A program made the position numbers and the translations under genes. The notes below the pieces were generated by a model. The model did not search any database and had not been told where the DNA came from. It worked only from the letters and a program-made list of their open reading frames with translations. From NCBI GenBank assembly GCA_903837255.1, contig CAILTZ010000229.1, forward strand, positions 1 through 14,199: DNA of 14,199 nt, in the 5' to 3' direction. The stretch is from an uncultured Pirellula sp. Its GTDB lineage: Bacteria > Planctomycetota > Planctomycetia > Pirellulales > Pirellulaceae. Every line of letters begins with the position of its first letter. Position 1 is the stretch's first letter. Below, in pieces: positions 1-7,063 of the stretch.

Positions 1-111
1 GCATCGCCACTGCGCAAAATTATTCCTGAATCACTAAGCTTTCGGCTTGGAATCCCCACAATGGAACTTCTAGGATACACGGACAGAAGATGGGTAAGAC
101 CCGATGAATAG
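1..111 (+). CDS. C-terminal fragment of an unidentified upstream gene
   Basis: The frame starting at base 1 is open for 36 codons and ends at TAG 109-111, overlapping the ATG of the response regulator (104-106) by 8 bases. Both other forward frames stop within the first 40 bases. Such an overlap is typical of translationally coupled genes, and NtrC-type regulators are often encoded directly after their sensor kinase. However, the visible tail (ending ...RRWVRPDE) does not resemble the G-box end of a histidine kinase ATPase domain, and I do not recognise it. Thirty-six open codons can occur by chance, so this may also be plain upstream sequence. Confidence 0.4.
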   Translation, partial: ASPLRKIIPESLSFRLGIPTMELLGYTDRRWVRPDE

Positions 112-1441
112 TGCGCTGACTATCCTTGTGGTAGAAGACCAAAATCGGGAGCGAGTAGCGCTTTCTCGCATGCTTAAATCCGAGGGCTACCGCACCATCG
201 CTGCCAGCAATCGCCCCGAGGCCGTTCGCGCATTCAAAGATCCTGTCGATCTTGTCGTTTGTGACCTGCGGCTAGGAAATGACAATGGCCTAGAGGTGCT
301 TAAGGACTGGCGGGATAACAAGCCATCGGTGCCGGTTCTCATGGTCACCGCGTATGGCGATATTCACTCGGCCGTCGAAGCCATGAAACTCGGGGCTTCG
401 GATTACCTAACAAAGCCGCTCAAACCCGACGAGCTTTTGGTGCTACTCAATCGCTATCTGCCAATGAGAGCACGAGAAAAAAAACAGAATGCGATCAACA
501 TCGGTGGCATCGGACGAATGATCGGGCAGTCGGACAGGATGCGAGAAGTTTTCGATCAAATCCATAGAGTTGCGACCTCGGATTCCACCGTGCTGATCGT
601 TGGGGAGTCTGGGACTGGCAAGGAACTCGTCGCCTCGGCGATTCACGAAAACAGCCGCCGCCGCAATGCACCGTTTATTGCAGTCAATGTCACAGCGCTG
701 CCCGACGCTTTGATTGAATCGGAATTGTTCGGCTACGTTCGAGGTGCATTCACCGGTGCCGTCGAGTCCAGAGAGGGAAGATTCAGGGCCGCAAACAGTG
801 GTACCCTTTTTATGGATGAAGTCGGAGATCTACCCCTGACGCTTCAGCCAAAACTGCTGCGAGTCCTGGAGACTTATTCCTTTGCCCCTGTTGGTTCGAA
901 CCTCGAATCGCAAGTCGATATTCGACTCATCGCGGCTACAAGCCGCGTCCTGCCAGAAATGGTCCGAGACGGACAATTCCGAATCGACCTCTACCACCGC
1001 TTGAACGTCTTAACGATCGAACTCCCCCCGTTGCGAGATCGACCCTCGGATATCCCCATCCTCGTCGAACATTTTCTTGTCGACTGCGCCAAACGGCATC
1101 TGCGAGAAGTCCCAGGGGTAGCGCCTGAATTGCTCAACTACCTGCAACAATACGAGTGGCCTGGGAATGTTCGCCAACTGAGGAATGTCATCGAAAATAT
1201 GCTCGTTATGGGCGACGAGAAAGTTCTTACCCTCAGGAACCTGCCGAAGTATCTAAGCGGCAACCCGCTGAGCGAACAGCACCCTTCGGGCAAGGGCGGC
1301 TTCAATCTGGAAAACTTAGAAAAGGAAGCGATCCTCTCGGCCCTGAAGAAATCCTTCGGCAATAGAACCCATGCTGCCCACACTCTGGGGATTAGCGTCC
1401 GGACTCTGCAGCGCAAGCTAAAGCTATGGGGAATGGAATAA
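104..1441 (+). CDS. sigma-54-dependent response regulator, NtrC family
   Basis: A 445-residue cytoplasmic transcription activator with the three-domain NtrC layout. The receiver domain (about 1-120) has the acidic pair E11/D12, phospho-acceptor D54, T82 and K104. The central AAA+ domain (about 140-370) has Walker A GESGTGKE at 167-174, the sigma-54 contact loop GAFTGA at 214-219 and Walker B TLFMDE at 234-239. A Fis-type helix-turn-helix lies at the C-terminus (about 420-443, AAHTLGISVRTLQRKL). By family knowledge, phosphorylation by a partner kinase drives oligomerisation and ATP-dependent opening of sigma-54 promoters. GAFTGA is intact, so true sigma-54 activation is expected. The partner kinase is not visible, and neither are target genes. 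The ATG overlaps the end of the preceding open frame, which suggests coupling. The specific signal cannot be told from sequence, so no gene symbol is given. Confidence 0.95.
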   Translation: MNSALTILVVEDQNRERVALSRMLKSEGYRTIAASNRPEAVRAFKDPVDLVVCDLRLGNDNGLEVLKDWRDNKPSVPVLMVTAYGDIHSAVEAMKLGASDYLTKPLKPDELLVLLNRYLPMRAREKKQNAINIGGIGRMIGQSDRMREVFDQIHRVATSDSTVLIVGESGTGKELVASAIHENSRRRNAPFIAVNVTALPDALIESELFGYVRGAFTGAVESREGRFRAANSGTLFMDEVGDLPLTLQPKLLRVLETYSFAPVGSNLESQVDIRLIAATSRVLPEMVRDGQFRIDLYHRLNVLTIELPPLRDRPSDIPILVEHFLVDCAKRHLREVPGVAPELLNYLQQYEWPGNVRQLRNVIENMLVMGDEKVLTLRNLPKYLSGNPLSEQHPSGKGGFNLENLEKEAILSALKKSFGNRTHAAHTLGISVRTLQRKLKLWGME

Positions 1442-1445
1442 AAAA

Positions 1446-1542
1446 ACTCCAGGCCCGCACCTAATTTCGATTCTCGCCATCAAAACCGGTTGGAAGGTTT
1501 TTGATGCCCGGAGCAAGGACCGACGCGTGCTAGACCTGGAGT
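1446..1542. repeat. long inverted repeat with nested hairpin after the response regulator
   Basis: Outer arms ACTCCAGG (1446-1453) and CCTGGAGT (1535-1542) are perfect reverse complements, about 80 bases apart. Between them is a second hairpin: CATCAAAACC (1478-1487) pairs with GGTTTTTGATG (1496-1506) with one bulged T and an 8-base loop. The outer left arm begins 5 bases after the response regulator stop. No run of T follows either stem on the + strand, so it is not a standard intrinsic terminator. It may be a factor-dependent terminator, a 3'-end stabiliser or a small structured RNA; the sequence alone does not decide. Confidence 0.45.
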
Positions 1543-1662
1543 CATAAACCCCCCCCCATATGCAAACAGCGTGCCAAGAAGCACAAAATGCTAGTGACGA
1601 AGTTTCTTGGCTAGTTTTGAGTGGATTTTTTGATTTCGTCATCGTCAACTCCCAAGCCTAGT

Positions 1663-1677
1663 GCGACAAGATGTCGC
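1663..1677. promoter_or_regulatory. candidate operator, perfect palindrome GCGACA-N3-TGTCGC
   Basis: GCGACAAGATGTCGC is a perfect 6-3-6 inverted repeat. A near-identical site (reverse strand GCGACAATTTGTCGT) lies at 6989-7003 in front of the membrane gene starting at 6934, and a degenerate copy follows 20 bp downstream at 1683. A 15-bp dyad with short half-sites is typical for a dimeric helix-turn-helix repressor. It lies 196 bp before the ilvB ATG and about 90 bp before the possible ilvB promoter. Confidence 0.5.
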
Positions 1678-1682
1678 TTGGT

Positions 1683-1697
1683 GTGTCAACATGTCGT
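1683..1697. promoter_or_regulatory. degenerate second copy of the candidate operator
   Basis: GTGTCAACATGTCGT matches the site at 1663 at 11 of 15 positions and keeps the TGTCG half-site exactly. The start-to-start distance of 20 bp is about two helical turns, so both sites would face the same side of the DNA. This helps the idea of cooperative binding, but the left half is weak. Confidence 0.35.
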
Positions 1698-1765
1698 AGT
1701 TGGTCGCAAGCTTTGCCGGTCGGAAGGGGGGGCTGGTATCACTGTCAAAGAAGTCGGAATCGCGG

Positions 1766-1795
1766 TTCGACCTTTTTTGATGCGAGTGATATAGT
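1766..1795 (+). promoter_or_regulatory. ilvB: possible sigma-70-type promoter for ilvB
   Basis: TTCGAC (1766-1771) and TATAGT (1790-1795) are separated by 18 bp, a reasonable -35/-10 pair about 80 bp before the ilvB start. Both hexamers deviate from consensus, and planctomycete promoters are poorly defined, so this is a weak call. Confidence 0.3.
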
Positions 1796-1872
1796 TTGCG
1801 TTTAGAGAACCTAGTTGCCTCAGGTCGTGGCTAACCCACCAACTCAAACGGAACACCTACCCGGAGAACTGT

Positions 1873-3654
1873 ATGACGATTTCCCTGCCCACAGAACGAA
1901 AAACTCCCGTCATGACGGGAGCCGACATCGTCGTAAAATCGTTGGTGGATCACGGTGTGGAAATCGTTTTTGCCTACCCAGGCGGATGCTCCATGCCGAT
2001 GCATCAGTCGCTGACGAAGTACGAAGGACGCTTGCGGACTATCTTGCCCAGGCACGAACAAGGGGGCGCGTTTGCTGCCCAGGGGATTGCAAGATCAACC
2101 GGCAAGGTTGGGGTTGTCATGGCCACCAGCGGCCCCGGAGCAACCAACTTGGTCACCGCGATCGCCGATGCCAAATTGGACAGTATTCCTCTGATTGCGA
2201 TTACGGGCCAAGTCCCTACGGGGGTGATCGGTACCGATGCGTTCCAAGAAACCCCGATCGTCGAAATCTGTCGAGGGATCACCAAGCACCATTATTTGGT
2301 AACCAAAGTCGATGACGTTGCCAGGGTGATGAAAGAGGCGTTTTACATCGCTACGACTGGACGGCCCGGTCCGGTGCTTATCGACATGCCCAAAGATGTC
2401 CAGTTGGATTCCTGCGAAGTCGATTGGGACGTCCCGATGAACCTTCCGGGCTATTCACCAACGAAGCATCCGAATGCGGCGCCTGAGCAGATACGACAAA
2501 TTGCTGCTGCGGTCCAGCATAGCAAACGCCCGGTGATCTACTGTGGTGGCGGAATTGTTACTGGTGAGGCTTCTGAGGAGCTTCGCGAGTTTGCAGAGAA
2601 AACGGGTATTCCCGTCACGATGACGGTCATGGGACTGGGGGTTTATCCCGCAGATGGGCCGCTGTGCATGGACATGCTAGGGATGCACGGGTCGGCCTAC
2701 GCGAACTTCGCGGTTCGGGATTGCGACTTGCTCTTGGCCTTGGGAGTCCGTTTCGACGACCGTGTTACGGGACATTTGGCCTCGTTTGCGAAGAATGCCA
2801 AGATCGTTCACGTCGATGTGGATGCTTCGGAGCTCAACAAAAACAAGATCGCACACATCGCTGTTCGGAGCGATGTACGCTATGCACTTGGCGAGCTAAA
2901 CAAAATCGTCGAGCCCCCAGAGAACATTCAAACGTGGGTCGATCACTGCAAAGAGCTCAGGGCCAAGTATCCTTTTCAATACGATCAGGGGTTCGACGGG
3001 ATTTTGCAGCAGCATGCCATCCAAGCTTTATCCGACCTGACGGCAAACCGTCCTACTTTTGTCACCGTAGGGGTTGGCCAGCATCAAATGTGGGCCGCTC
3101 AGTTTTTCAAGTTTCGCAAGCCTCGAACTTGGCTCAGCAGCAGCGGTCTTGGGACGATGGGTTTTGGGCTTCCGGCGGCCATGGGTGTACAAGCCGCCCA
3201 CAAGGATGCATTGGTGATCGACATCGATGGCGACGGCTCGTTCCAGATGAACATCCAAGAGCTTGCAACCCTCCACTGCGAGAAGTTGCCGGTCAAGGTC
3301 CTTTTGCTCAACAACCAGCACCTAGGGATGGTCGTTCAATGGGAGGATCGCTTCATGGGCTCGAATCGCGCTCATACTTACCTCGGTCCGATTGACCACG
3401 AAGAAGCCCGCGGACCCGGATCGACCATTGCCCACACCTACGCAGAAAATCGCTACCCTGACTTTGTGGGTATCGCTAAAGGATTCGGTTGCGGAGCTGC
3501 GACGGTCCGTAAGAAGGCCGACCTCGAATCGGCCTTGATCGAAATGATCTCGTACCCAGGACCTTACGTTCTGGACGTTCAGGTCCCTTATCAAGAACAC
3601 GTCTTGCCGATGATTCCCTCGGGGCGGACCGTCGACGAGATGATCCTTCGATAA
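1873..3654 (+). CDS. ilvB: acetolactate synthase, large (catalytic) subunit
   Basis: Thiamine-diphosphate enzyme that condenses two pyruvates, or pyruvate with 2-oxobutyrate, in the first common step of valine, leucine and isoleucine synthesis. The 593-residue protein has the catalytic Glu E62 in PRHEQGG, the substrate-channel motif ITGQVP (P115), and the ThDP/Mg motif from GDGS (453-456) to NN (480-481). W490 in MVVQWEDRF and S583 in MIPSG match the known herbicide-site residues of plant enzymes. Blocks such as [15 protein letters not shown] and [10 protein letters not shown] are strikingly plant-like. About 15 extra residues follow HTYLGP compared with plant enzymes as I recall them. ATG 1873 has GGAG at 1863-1866, 6 bases upstream; ATG 1912 (MTGADIV) is an alternative start. 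No small regulatory subunit (ilvN) is in the window; the next gene is a purine phosphorylase 44 bp downstream. Confidence 0.95.
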   Translation: MTISLPTERKTPVMTGADIVVKSLVDHGVEIVFAYPGGCSMPMHQSLTKYEGRLRTILPRHEQGGAFAAQGIARSTGKVGVVMATSGPGATNLVTAIADAKLDSIPLIAITGQVPTGVIGTDAFQETPIVEICRGITKHHYLVTKVDDVARVMKEAFYIATTGRPGPVLIDMPKDVQLDSCEVDWDVPMNLPGYSPTKHPNAAPEQIRQIAAAVQHSKRPVIYCGGGIVTGEASEELREFAEKTGIPVTMTVMGLGVYPADGPLCMDMLGMHGSAYANFAVRDCDLLLALGVRFDDRVTGHLASFAKNAKIVHVDVDASELNKNKIAHIAVRSDVRYALGELNKIVEPPENIQTWVDHCKELRAKYPFQYDQGFDGILQQHAIQALSDLTANRPTFVTVGVGQHQMWAAQFFKFRKPRTWLSSSGLGTMGFGLPAAMGVQAAHKDALVIDIDGDGSFQMNIQELATLHCEKLPVKVLLLNNQHLGMVVQWEDRFMGSNRAHTYLGPIDHEEARGPGSTIAHTYAENRYPDFVGIAKGFGCGAATVRKKADLESALIEMISYPGPYVLDVQVPYQEHVLPMIPSGRTVDEMILR

Positions 3655-3698
3655 CTCCCCGAATAATTTCCCTACAGTCGCTCGCCTTAGGTTTCACC

Positions 3699-4541
3699 AT
3701 GCTAGACCTCTACGACAAAATCCAGGAAGCCTGCGCGGTGATCCGCAGGGCATGGAATCGAACGCCTCATGCAGGAATCATTCTCGGCACCGGGCTGGGA
3801 TCTTTGGTTAAGAAGATCGATGTGCAAGCTGAGTTTGACTATTCCGAGATCCCGCATTTTCTCAAGTCGACCGCGACGAGCCATCGGGGCCGGTTGATTT
3901 GCGGAGAATTGGGGGGAGTGCCCGTGGTTGCCATGGAAGGACGCTTCCATATGTACGAGGGCTACCCGCTGGATCGAATCACCTTGCCCGTTCGAGTGAT
4001 GAAATTTCTAGGGGCTGAGCTATTGATGGTTTCCAACGCCTGCGGGGGCATGAATCCCAACTTCCAAGCCGGAGACATCATGCTCATCGAAGACCACATC
4101 AACCTCATGGGTGGCAACCCGTTGATCGGCATCAACGACGATCGTCTCGGTCCTCGGTTTCCCGACATGAGTCAGCCCTACGATCGTCGGTTGATCCACG
4201 AATCCTTGCGCATCGCGAGGAAAGCCGACATCGTGGCCCATCAAGGTGTCTTTGTTGCAGTGGCTGGACCCAATCTCGAAACGCGCGCCGAATATCGGTT
4301 TCTCAGGCAAATAGGGGCCGACGTCGTCGGCATGTCGACGGTTCCTGAAGTCATCGTCGCGGTCCATAGTTCGATGCGTACAGTCGGCTTCTCGGTGATC
4401 ACCGACATGTGTTTACCTGATGCCCTAGAGGTCGCCGACGTTCAGAAGATCATCGCAATTGCCAATGATGCCGAACCTCGACTGACAACACTCCTGACTG
4501 GGGTCCTCGAACACGACGCAGCTTGTAATCCAAAACGCTGA
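3699..4541 (+). CDS. purine nucleoside phosphorylase, trimeric type
   Basis: Cleaves purine (deoxy)nucleosides with phosphate to free base and (deoxy)ribose-1-phosphate in purine salvage; cytosolic. The 280-residue protein follows the human/bacterial trimeric PNP throughout: phosphate loop LGTGLG (29-34, Thr in place of the usual Ser), GRFHMYEGYP with R82 and H84, NACGGMNP, DHINLMGGNPL, AGPNLETRAE with E194 (human E201) and VGMSTVPE. The base-reading segment, however, is VITDMC: D236 stands where human PNP has N243, and no His matches H257. In methylthioadenosine phosphorylases Asp at this place favours 6-aminopurines, so adenosine or methylthioadenosine as substrate is possible; this is inference. 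It follows ilvB by 44 bp and precedes a second PNP paralogue by 36 bp. The start ATG is the first in frame and gives the normal family length. Confidence 0.93.
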   Translation: MLDLYDKIQEACAVIRRAWNRTPHAGIILGTGLGSLVKKIDVQAEFDYSEIPHFLKSTATSHRGRLICGELGGVPVVAMEGRFHMYEGYPLDRITLPVRVMKFLGAELLMVSNACGGMNPNFQAGDIMLIEDHINLMGGNPLIGINDDRLGPRFPDMSQPYDRRLIHESLRIARKADIVAHQGVFVAVAGPNLETRAEYRFLRQIGADVVGMSTVPEVIVAVHSSMRTVGFSVITDMCLPDALEVADVQKIIAIANDAEPRLTTLLTGVLEHDAACNPKR

Positions 4542-4577
4542 GAAAACTCTTGACGCGCCCTCTAGGGAGTCCACACC

Positions 4578-5393
4578 ATTTCTCTACGTAGGTCCGCTAG
4601 CTGGGTAATCCAACACTATCCTTCGTGCAAACCGCGCATCGGGATTGTGCTTGGCAGTGGCCTAGGCCAATTGGCCGACGCAATCGAATCCCCAACATTG
4701 ATTCCTTATGCAGGCATTCCCGAGTTCCCACAGCCGGGTGTCTCCGGCCATTCGGGCGATCTAGTGCTCGGACACCTAGGGGGAACTCAGGTCGCGGCCC
4801 TGAAGGGGCGCTGTCACTTATACGAAGGCTGGTCGCTCGAGGAATCACTAATCCCTGTACGCACACTGCTTGAGCTGGGAATCGAACTGCTGATCCTCTC
4901 GAACGCCTCCGGCGGGATCAATCCTCGCTTTCACAGTGGGCTAGTCGTTGCGATCGATTCGCATATCGATTGGTTGTTCCAGACTCGAAAATCTCCGAAC
5001 CCAGATCCCTCGACGGGGTCTATCCTCATGCGATCCCACCGAACTTACGACTCGATGTGGTTGGCAAGGGCCCAGGAAACAGCGCTAGAAATGGGGTTTT
5101 GCTTGCCCACCGGGACTTATCTAGCCACCCTCGGTCCAAATTACGAGACCCGGGCCGAATACAGGGCTTTCGGGCGGATGGGAGCCGACATGGTTGGCAT
5201 GAGCACGGTGCCCGAAGCACTCCTCGCTATGCAGCATGGTGTTCGAGTCCTGGCCTTCTCGGTTGTAACCAATGTCGCCAATGCGGATGTCCCTAGCCAG
5301 ACCCACCACGCAGAGGTCTTGGAATGGTCGGCCAACGCACGGGCTAGACTCCAACCTCTGGTCACAAAGATCGCATCGAAGTATTTTAGATAG
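4578..5393 (+). CDS. second purine nucleoside phosphorylase paralogue, probable ATT start
   Basis: PNP-family protein diverged from its upstream neighbour. Seen: GIVLGSGLG phosphate loop, GRCHLYEG (R and H kept, Phe to Cys), NASGGINP, GPNYETRAE, VGMSTVPE, VVTNVA and HHAEVLEW. It thus keeps the Asn (N232 from ATT) and His (H244) that read 6-oxopurines in classical PNP, which the upstream copy lacks. The loop DHIN is SHID, and the following segment is different. Start: between in-frame stop TAG 4563-4565 and GTG 4647 there is no ATG, GTG, TTG or CTG in frame, yet the family N-terminus (ending CKPRIGIVLGSG) is encoded there. GTG 4647 would begin inside the phosphate loop strand and give only 248 residues. 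ATT 4578 has GGGAG (4565-4569) 8 bases upstream and gives 271 residues, close to the neighbour's 280. A pseudogene or sequencing error is the alternative. Confidence 0.85.
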   Translation: MSLRRSASWVIQHYPSCKPRIGIVLGSGLGQLADAIESPTLIPYAGIPEFPQPGVSGHSGDLVLGHLGGTQVAALKGRCHLYEGWSLEESLIPVRTLLELGIELLILSNASGGINPRFHSGLVVAIDSHIDWLFQTRKSPNPDPSTGSILMRSHRTYDSMWLARAQETALEMGFCLPTGTYLATLGPNYETRAEYRAFGRMGADMVGMSTVPEALLAMQHGVRVLAFSVVTNVANADVPSQTHHAEVLEWSANARARLQPLVTKIASKYFR

Positions 5394-5421
5394 GTAAACT
5401 GCAAGTTTAGAACGATCATCC

Positions 5422-6315
5422 ATGGATCAAAGACAACCAAACAACGCAGAGTATTCCGTCGCCGATGGAATCGGATCGATCGATAACGCTCCGACCCTCG
5501 CGATGCACCATGACGGCTTGACCATAGATGGCTATTCTCGCGCTGCGGTCCAAACTTACTGGCGCATTGCGGAGTTGAAAATAGGATTTGACCTAGGGGC
5601 TCAACCCTGGGATTTTATGTCCCTACCTAGAACGTTTATCAGCCATTCACACCTGGACCACATCGCCGCTATCCCGGCTTATGTTGCTCGGCGACGGATG
5701 ATGAAAATGGAACGCCCAACTTTGTATCTACCCGATTACGCCTTGGCGACCGTGGATCAGATGCTGAAGGTTTTCACTCGACTAGACCGCGGTCGCATGC
5801 CTTGCGACCTTGTGCCAGTCCGAGAAAACCAGGAAATCGATTTGACCAGGGAATTGGTAGTAACCACTCACGCGATGAAACATTCGATCCCAGCCCTAGG
5901 CTACATCGTGTGGGAAAAACGTCGTAAGCTCAAACCGGAATTCGCAAACTGGACTGGCGATCAGATCAGGGATGCGAGACTCTCAGGGATCGATGTCACC
6001 GCAGAAACGCGCATTCCGCTTGTCGCCTACACGGGAGACACTGCTCCGGCAGGGCTCGACCGAAATCCAGACATGTTCCGCGCTAAAATTCTCATCACCG
6101 AAATGACCTTCCTCTCACCGGATCACCGCAAAGACAAGATCCACAAAGATGGTCATATGCATCTGGATGATTTTGTGGAACGCAAAGATCTCTTTCTCAA
6201 TGAGCAAATCGTCTGCGGTCACTTCAGCGTTCGCTACAACAAATCCCAAATCCAACGCTGGGTGGATAAAGCTCTACCAGGACGCTTGCAAGGCAGACTC
6301 AAACTCTGGGTCTAA
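5422..6315 (+). CDS. metallo-beta-lactamase-fold hydrolase, tRNase Z-like
   Basis: A 297-residue cytoplasmic protein of the metallo-beta-lactamase fold. It has the zinc motif HSHLDH (H75, H77, D79, H80), then H154 in a THAMKHSIPALGY block, D206 in YTGDT and H267 in CGHFSVRY. The order and wording (H..PALGY, TGDT, GHFS.RY) are those of the RNase Z/ElaC group, which cuts the 3' trailer of tRNA precursors. The N-terminus lacks the usual glycine-rich opening of RNase Z (a GTG-type strand before the first substrate loop) and instead has HHDGLTIDGYSRAAVQ leading into the LKIGFDLG strand, so it may be a relative with another phosphodiester substrate. It begins 28 bp after the second PNP and is probably co-transcribed with it. 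ATG 5503 (MHHDGL) is an alternative start. Its stop lies one base from the stop of the convergent membrane gene. Confidence 0.85.
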   Translation: MDQRQPNNAEYSVADGIGSIDNAPTLAMHHDGLTIDGYSRAAVQTYWRIAELKIGFDLGAQPWDFMSLPRTFISHSHLDHIAAIPAYVARRRMMKMERPTLYLPDYALATVDQMLKVFTRLDRGRMPCDLVPVRENQEIDLTRELVVTTHAMKHSIPALGYIVWEKRRKLKPEFANWTGDQIRDARLSGIDVTAETRIPLVAYTGDTAPAGLDRNPDMFRAKILITEMTFLSPDHRKDKIHKDGHMHLDDFVERKDLFLNEQIVCGHFSVRYNKSQIQRWVDKALPGRLQGRLKLWV

Positions 6316-6316
6316 T

Positions 6317-6934
6317 TCAAACCGCCGAGACGCTCGCAGGCAAAAGTTTCCAGACAATCGCCAGGAATACTATTCCCAGGACAAATCCACCTGCCATTGC
6401 AGCGCCCAAGGCCACCGAACTCTTGGTCTGCATGTCAAATTTCACCTTCATCCCCGGCGAAAGATGGATGCGTATCAGCCAAGAAAGCCACAGGCAAAGG
6501 CCAATCGCGATCAGTGCATGCATGGTTGTCACAAATGCCGATTGGCTGTAAGCCACTGCAATCGATGCGTCTGCAATCGACTGAGTGATTCCCCAACACA
6601 ACCCCACCAAACCTATCCACCACCCCCAAGGCTCTTTGACCAACAAACCAAAGGCTGTTAATAGGTTGAAAGCAGCGCAAAGAACGCATATCAACGCTCC
6701 TAGGGTTCCCGAACGAATCTCGACGGGCATGAGGGCTACCGCCGTTTCACTTACTTTAAAAAATTGCGTGCCGACAACGCACAGAACTCGAACCACAACC
6801 AAAAACAAAAACATGCCAACCAGGACATAATGATATCCCTGCAAAGCCCGGTAGGCATTCTCAGGCGTATCCTTGGGAACGTAATTCCTAAGTACCACAT
6901 CTTGGGCTTCTGTAACTGTCTGCTCCTGGTTCAT
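6317..6934 (-). CDS. hypothetical integral membrane protein, five predicted helices
   Basis: I do not recognise a family. From the ATG at 6934 the product has 205 residues: a hydrophilic N-terminus (about 1-32) and five hydrophobic segments at about 36-56, 75-98, 103-128, 135-156 and 172-196, with a polar stretch before the last helix (SPGMKVKFDMQTKSS). No signal peptide, catalytic motif or metal site is apparent. A TTG three bases earlier (6937) is possible, but the ATG is better placed behind AGGA on the reverse strand. It is downstream of leuS on the same strand with a 130-bp gap that contains a candidate operator (6989-7003), so it is probably regulated separately. Its stop is one base from that of the opposing metallo-hydrolase gene. 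Confidence 0.8.
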   Translation of the reverse strand: MNQEQTVTEAQDVVLRNYVPKDTPENAYRALQGYHYVLVGMFLFLVVVRVLCVVGTQFFKVSETAVALMPVEIRSGTLGALICVLCAAFNLLTAFGLLVKEPWGWWIGLVGLCWGITQSIADASIAVAYSQSAFVTTMHALIAIGLCLWLSWLIRIHLSPGMKVKFDMQTKSSVALGAAMAGGFVLGIVFLAIVWKLLPASVSAV

Positions 6935-6988
6935 CAAATCCTGTCCCCCCCGAACAAACCGTTAGTCGGCTTTCAAGTCCCTGCGAGT

Positions 6989-7003
6989 ACGACAAATTGT
7001 CGC
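6989..7003. promoter_or_regulatory. candidate operator before the five-helix membrane gene
   Basis: The core CGACAA-A-TTGTCG (6990-7002) is a perfect 13-bp palindrome. On the reverse strand the 15-mer reads GCGACAATTTGTCGT, which differs from the site at 1663-1677 at only three positions: two in the spacer and the last base. It sits about 55 bp upstream of ATG 6934, a normal position for a repressor site overlapping a promoter. No clear -35/-10 pair was identified around it. Confidence 0.5.
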
Positions 7004-7063
7004 CATGGTGGAAGGGAGGGCAAGTAGTTCTGCTCTTGTTGGGGTGAAATTGGTCCTAATTCC

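Larger units (their letters stand above)
1442..1872. other. 431-bp intergenic region between response regulator and ilvB
   Basis: No credible gene is seen here on either strand. A 74-codon reverse frame (1424-1648) runs into the end of the response regulator gene, has low-complexity composition and no recognisable domain. The stretch holds a nested inverted repeat (1446-1542), a C9 tract (1549-1557), two operator-like sites (1663-1677 and 1683-1697) and a possible promoter (1766-1795). There is no T-box, recognisable leader peptide rich in branched-chain residues, or riboswitch. Confidence 0.6.

Noticed and set aside
1424..1648. 74-codon reverse frame in the gap after the response regulator
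   Set aside because: No domain, no convincing ribosome site, and it overlaps the end of the regulator gene and the inverted repeat.
1780..1794. Mini-frame ATG CGA GTG ATA TAG (MRVI) as an attenuation leader peptide for ilvB
   Set aside because: Too short, overlaps the possible -10 element, and no terminator/antiterminator pair follows.
1815..2315. 166-codon forward frame overlapping the start of ilvB
   Set aside because: It lies in another frame of a clear acetolactate synthase gene; its composition (rich in Arg, Cys, Gly) is that of an out-of-frame shadow.
6316..6316. Bidirectional intrinsic terminator between the convergent genes at 6315/6317
   Set aside because: The gap is one base, and I saw no strong stem with T tracts at the flanking gene ends.
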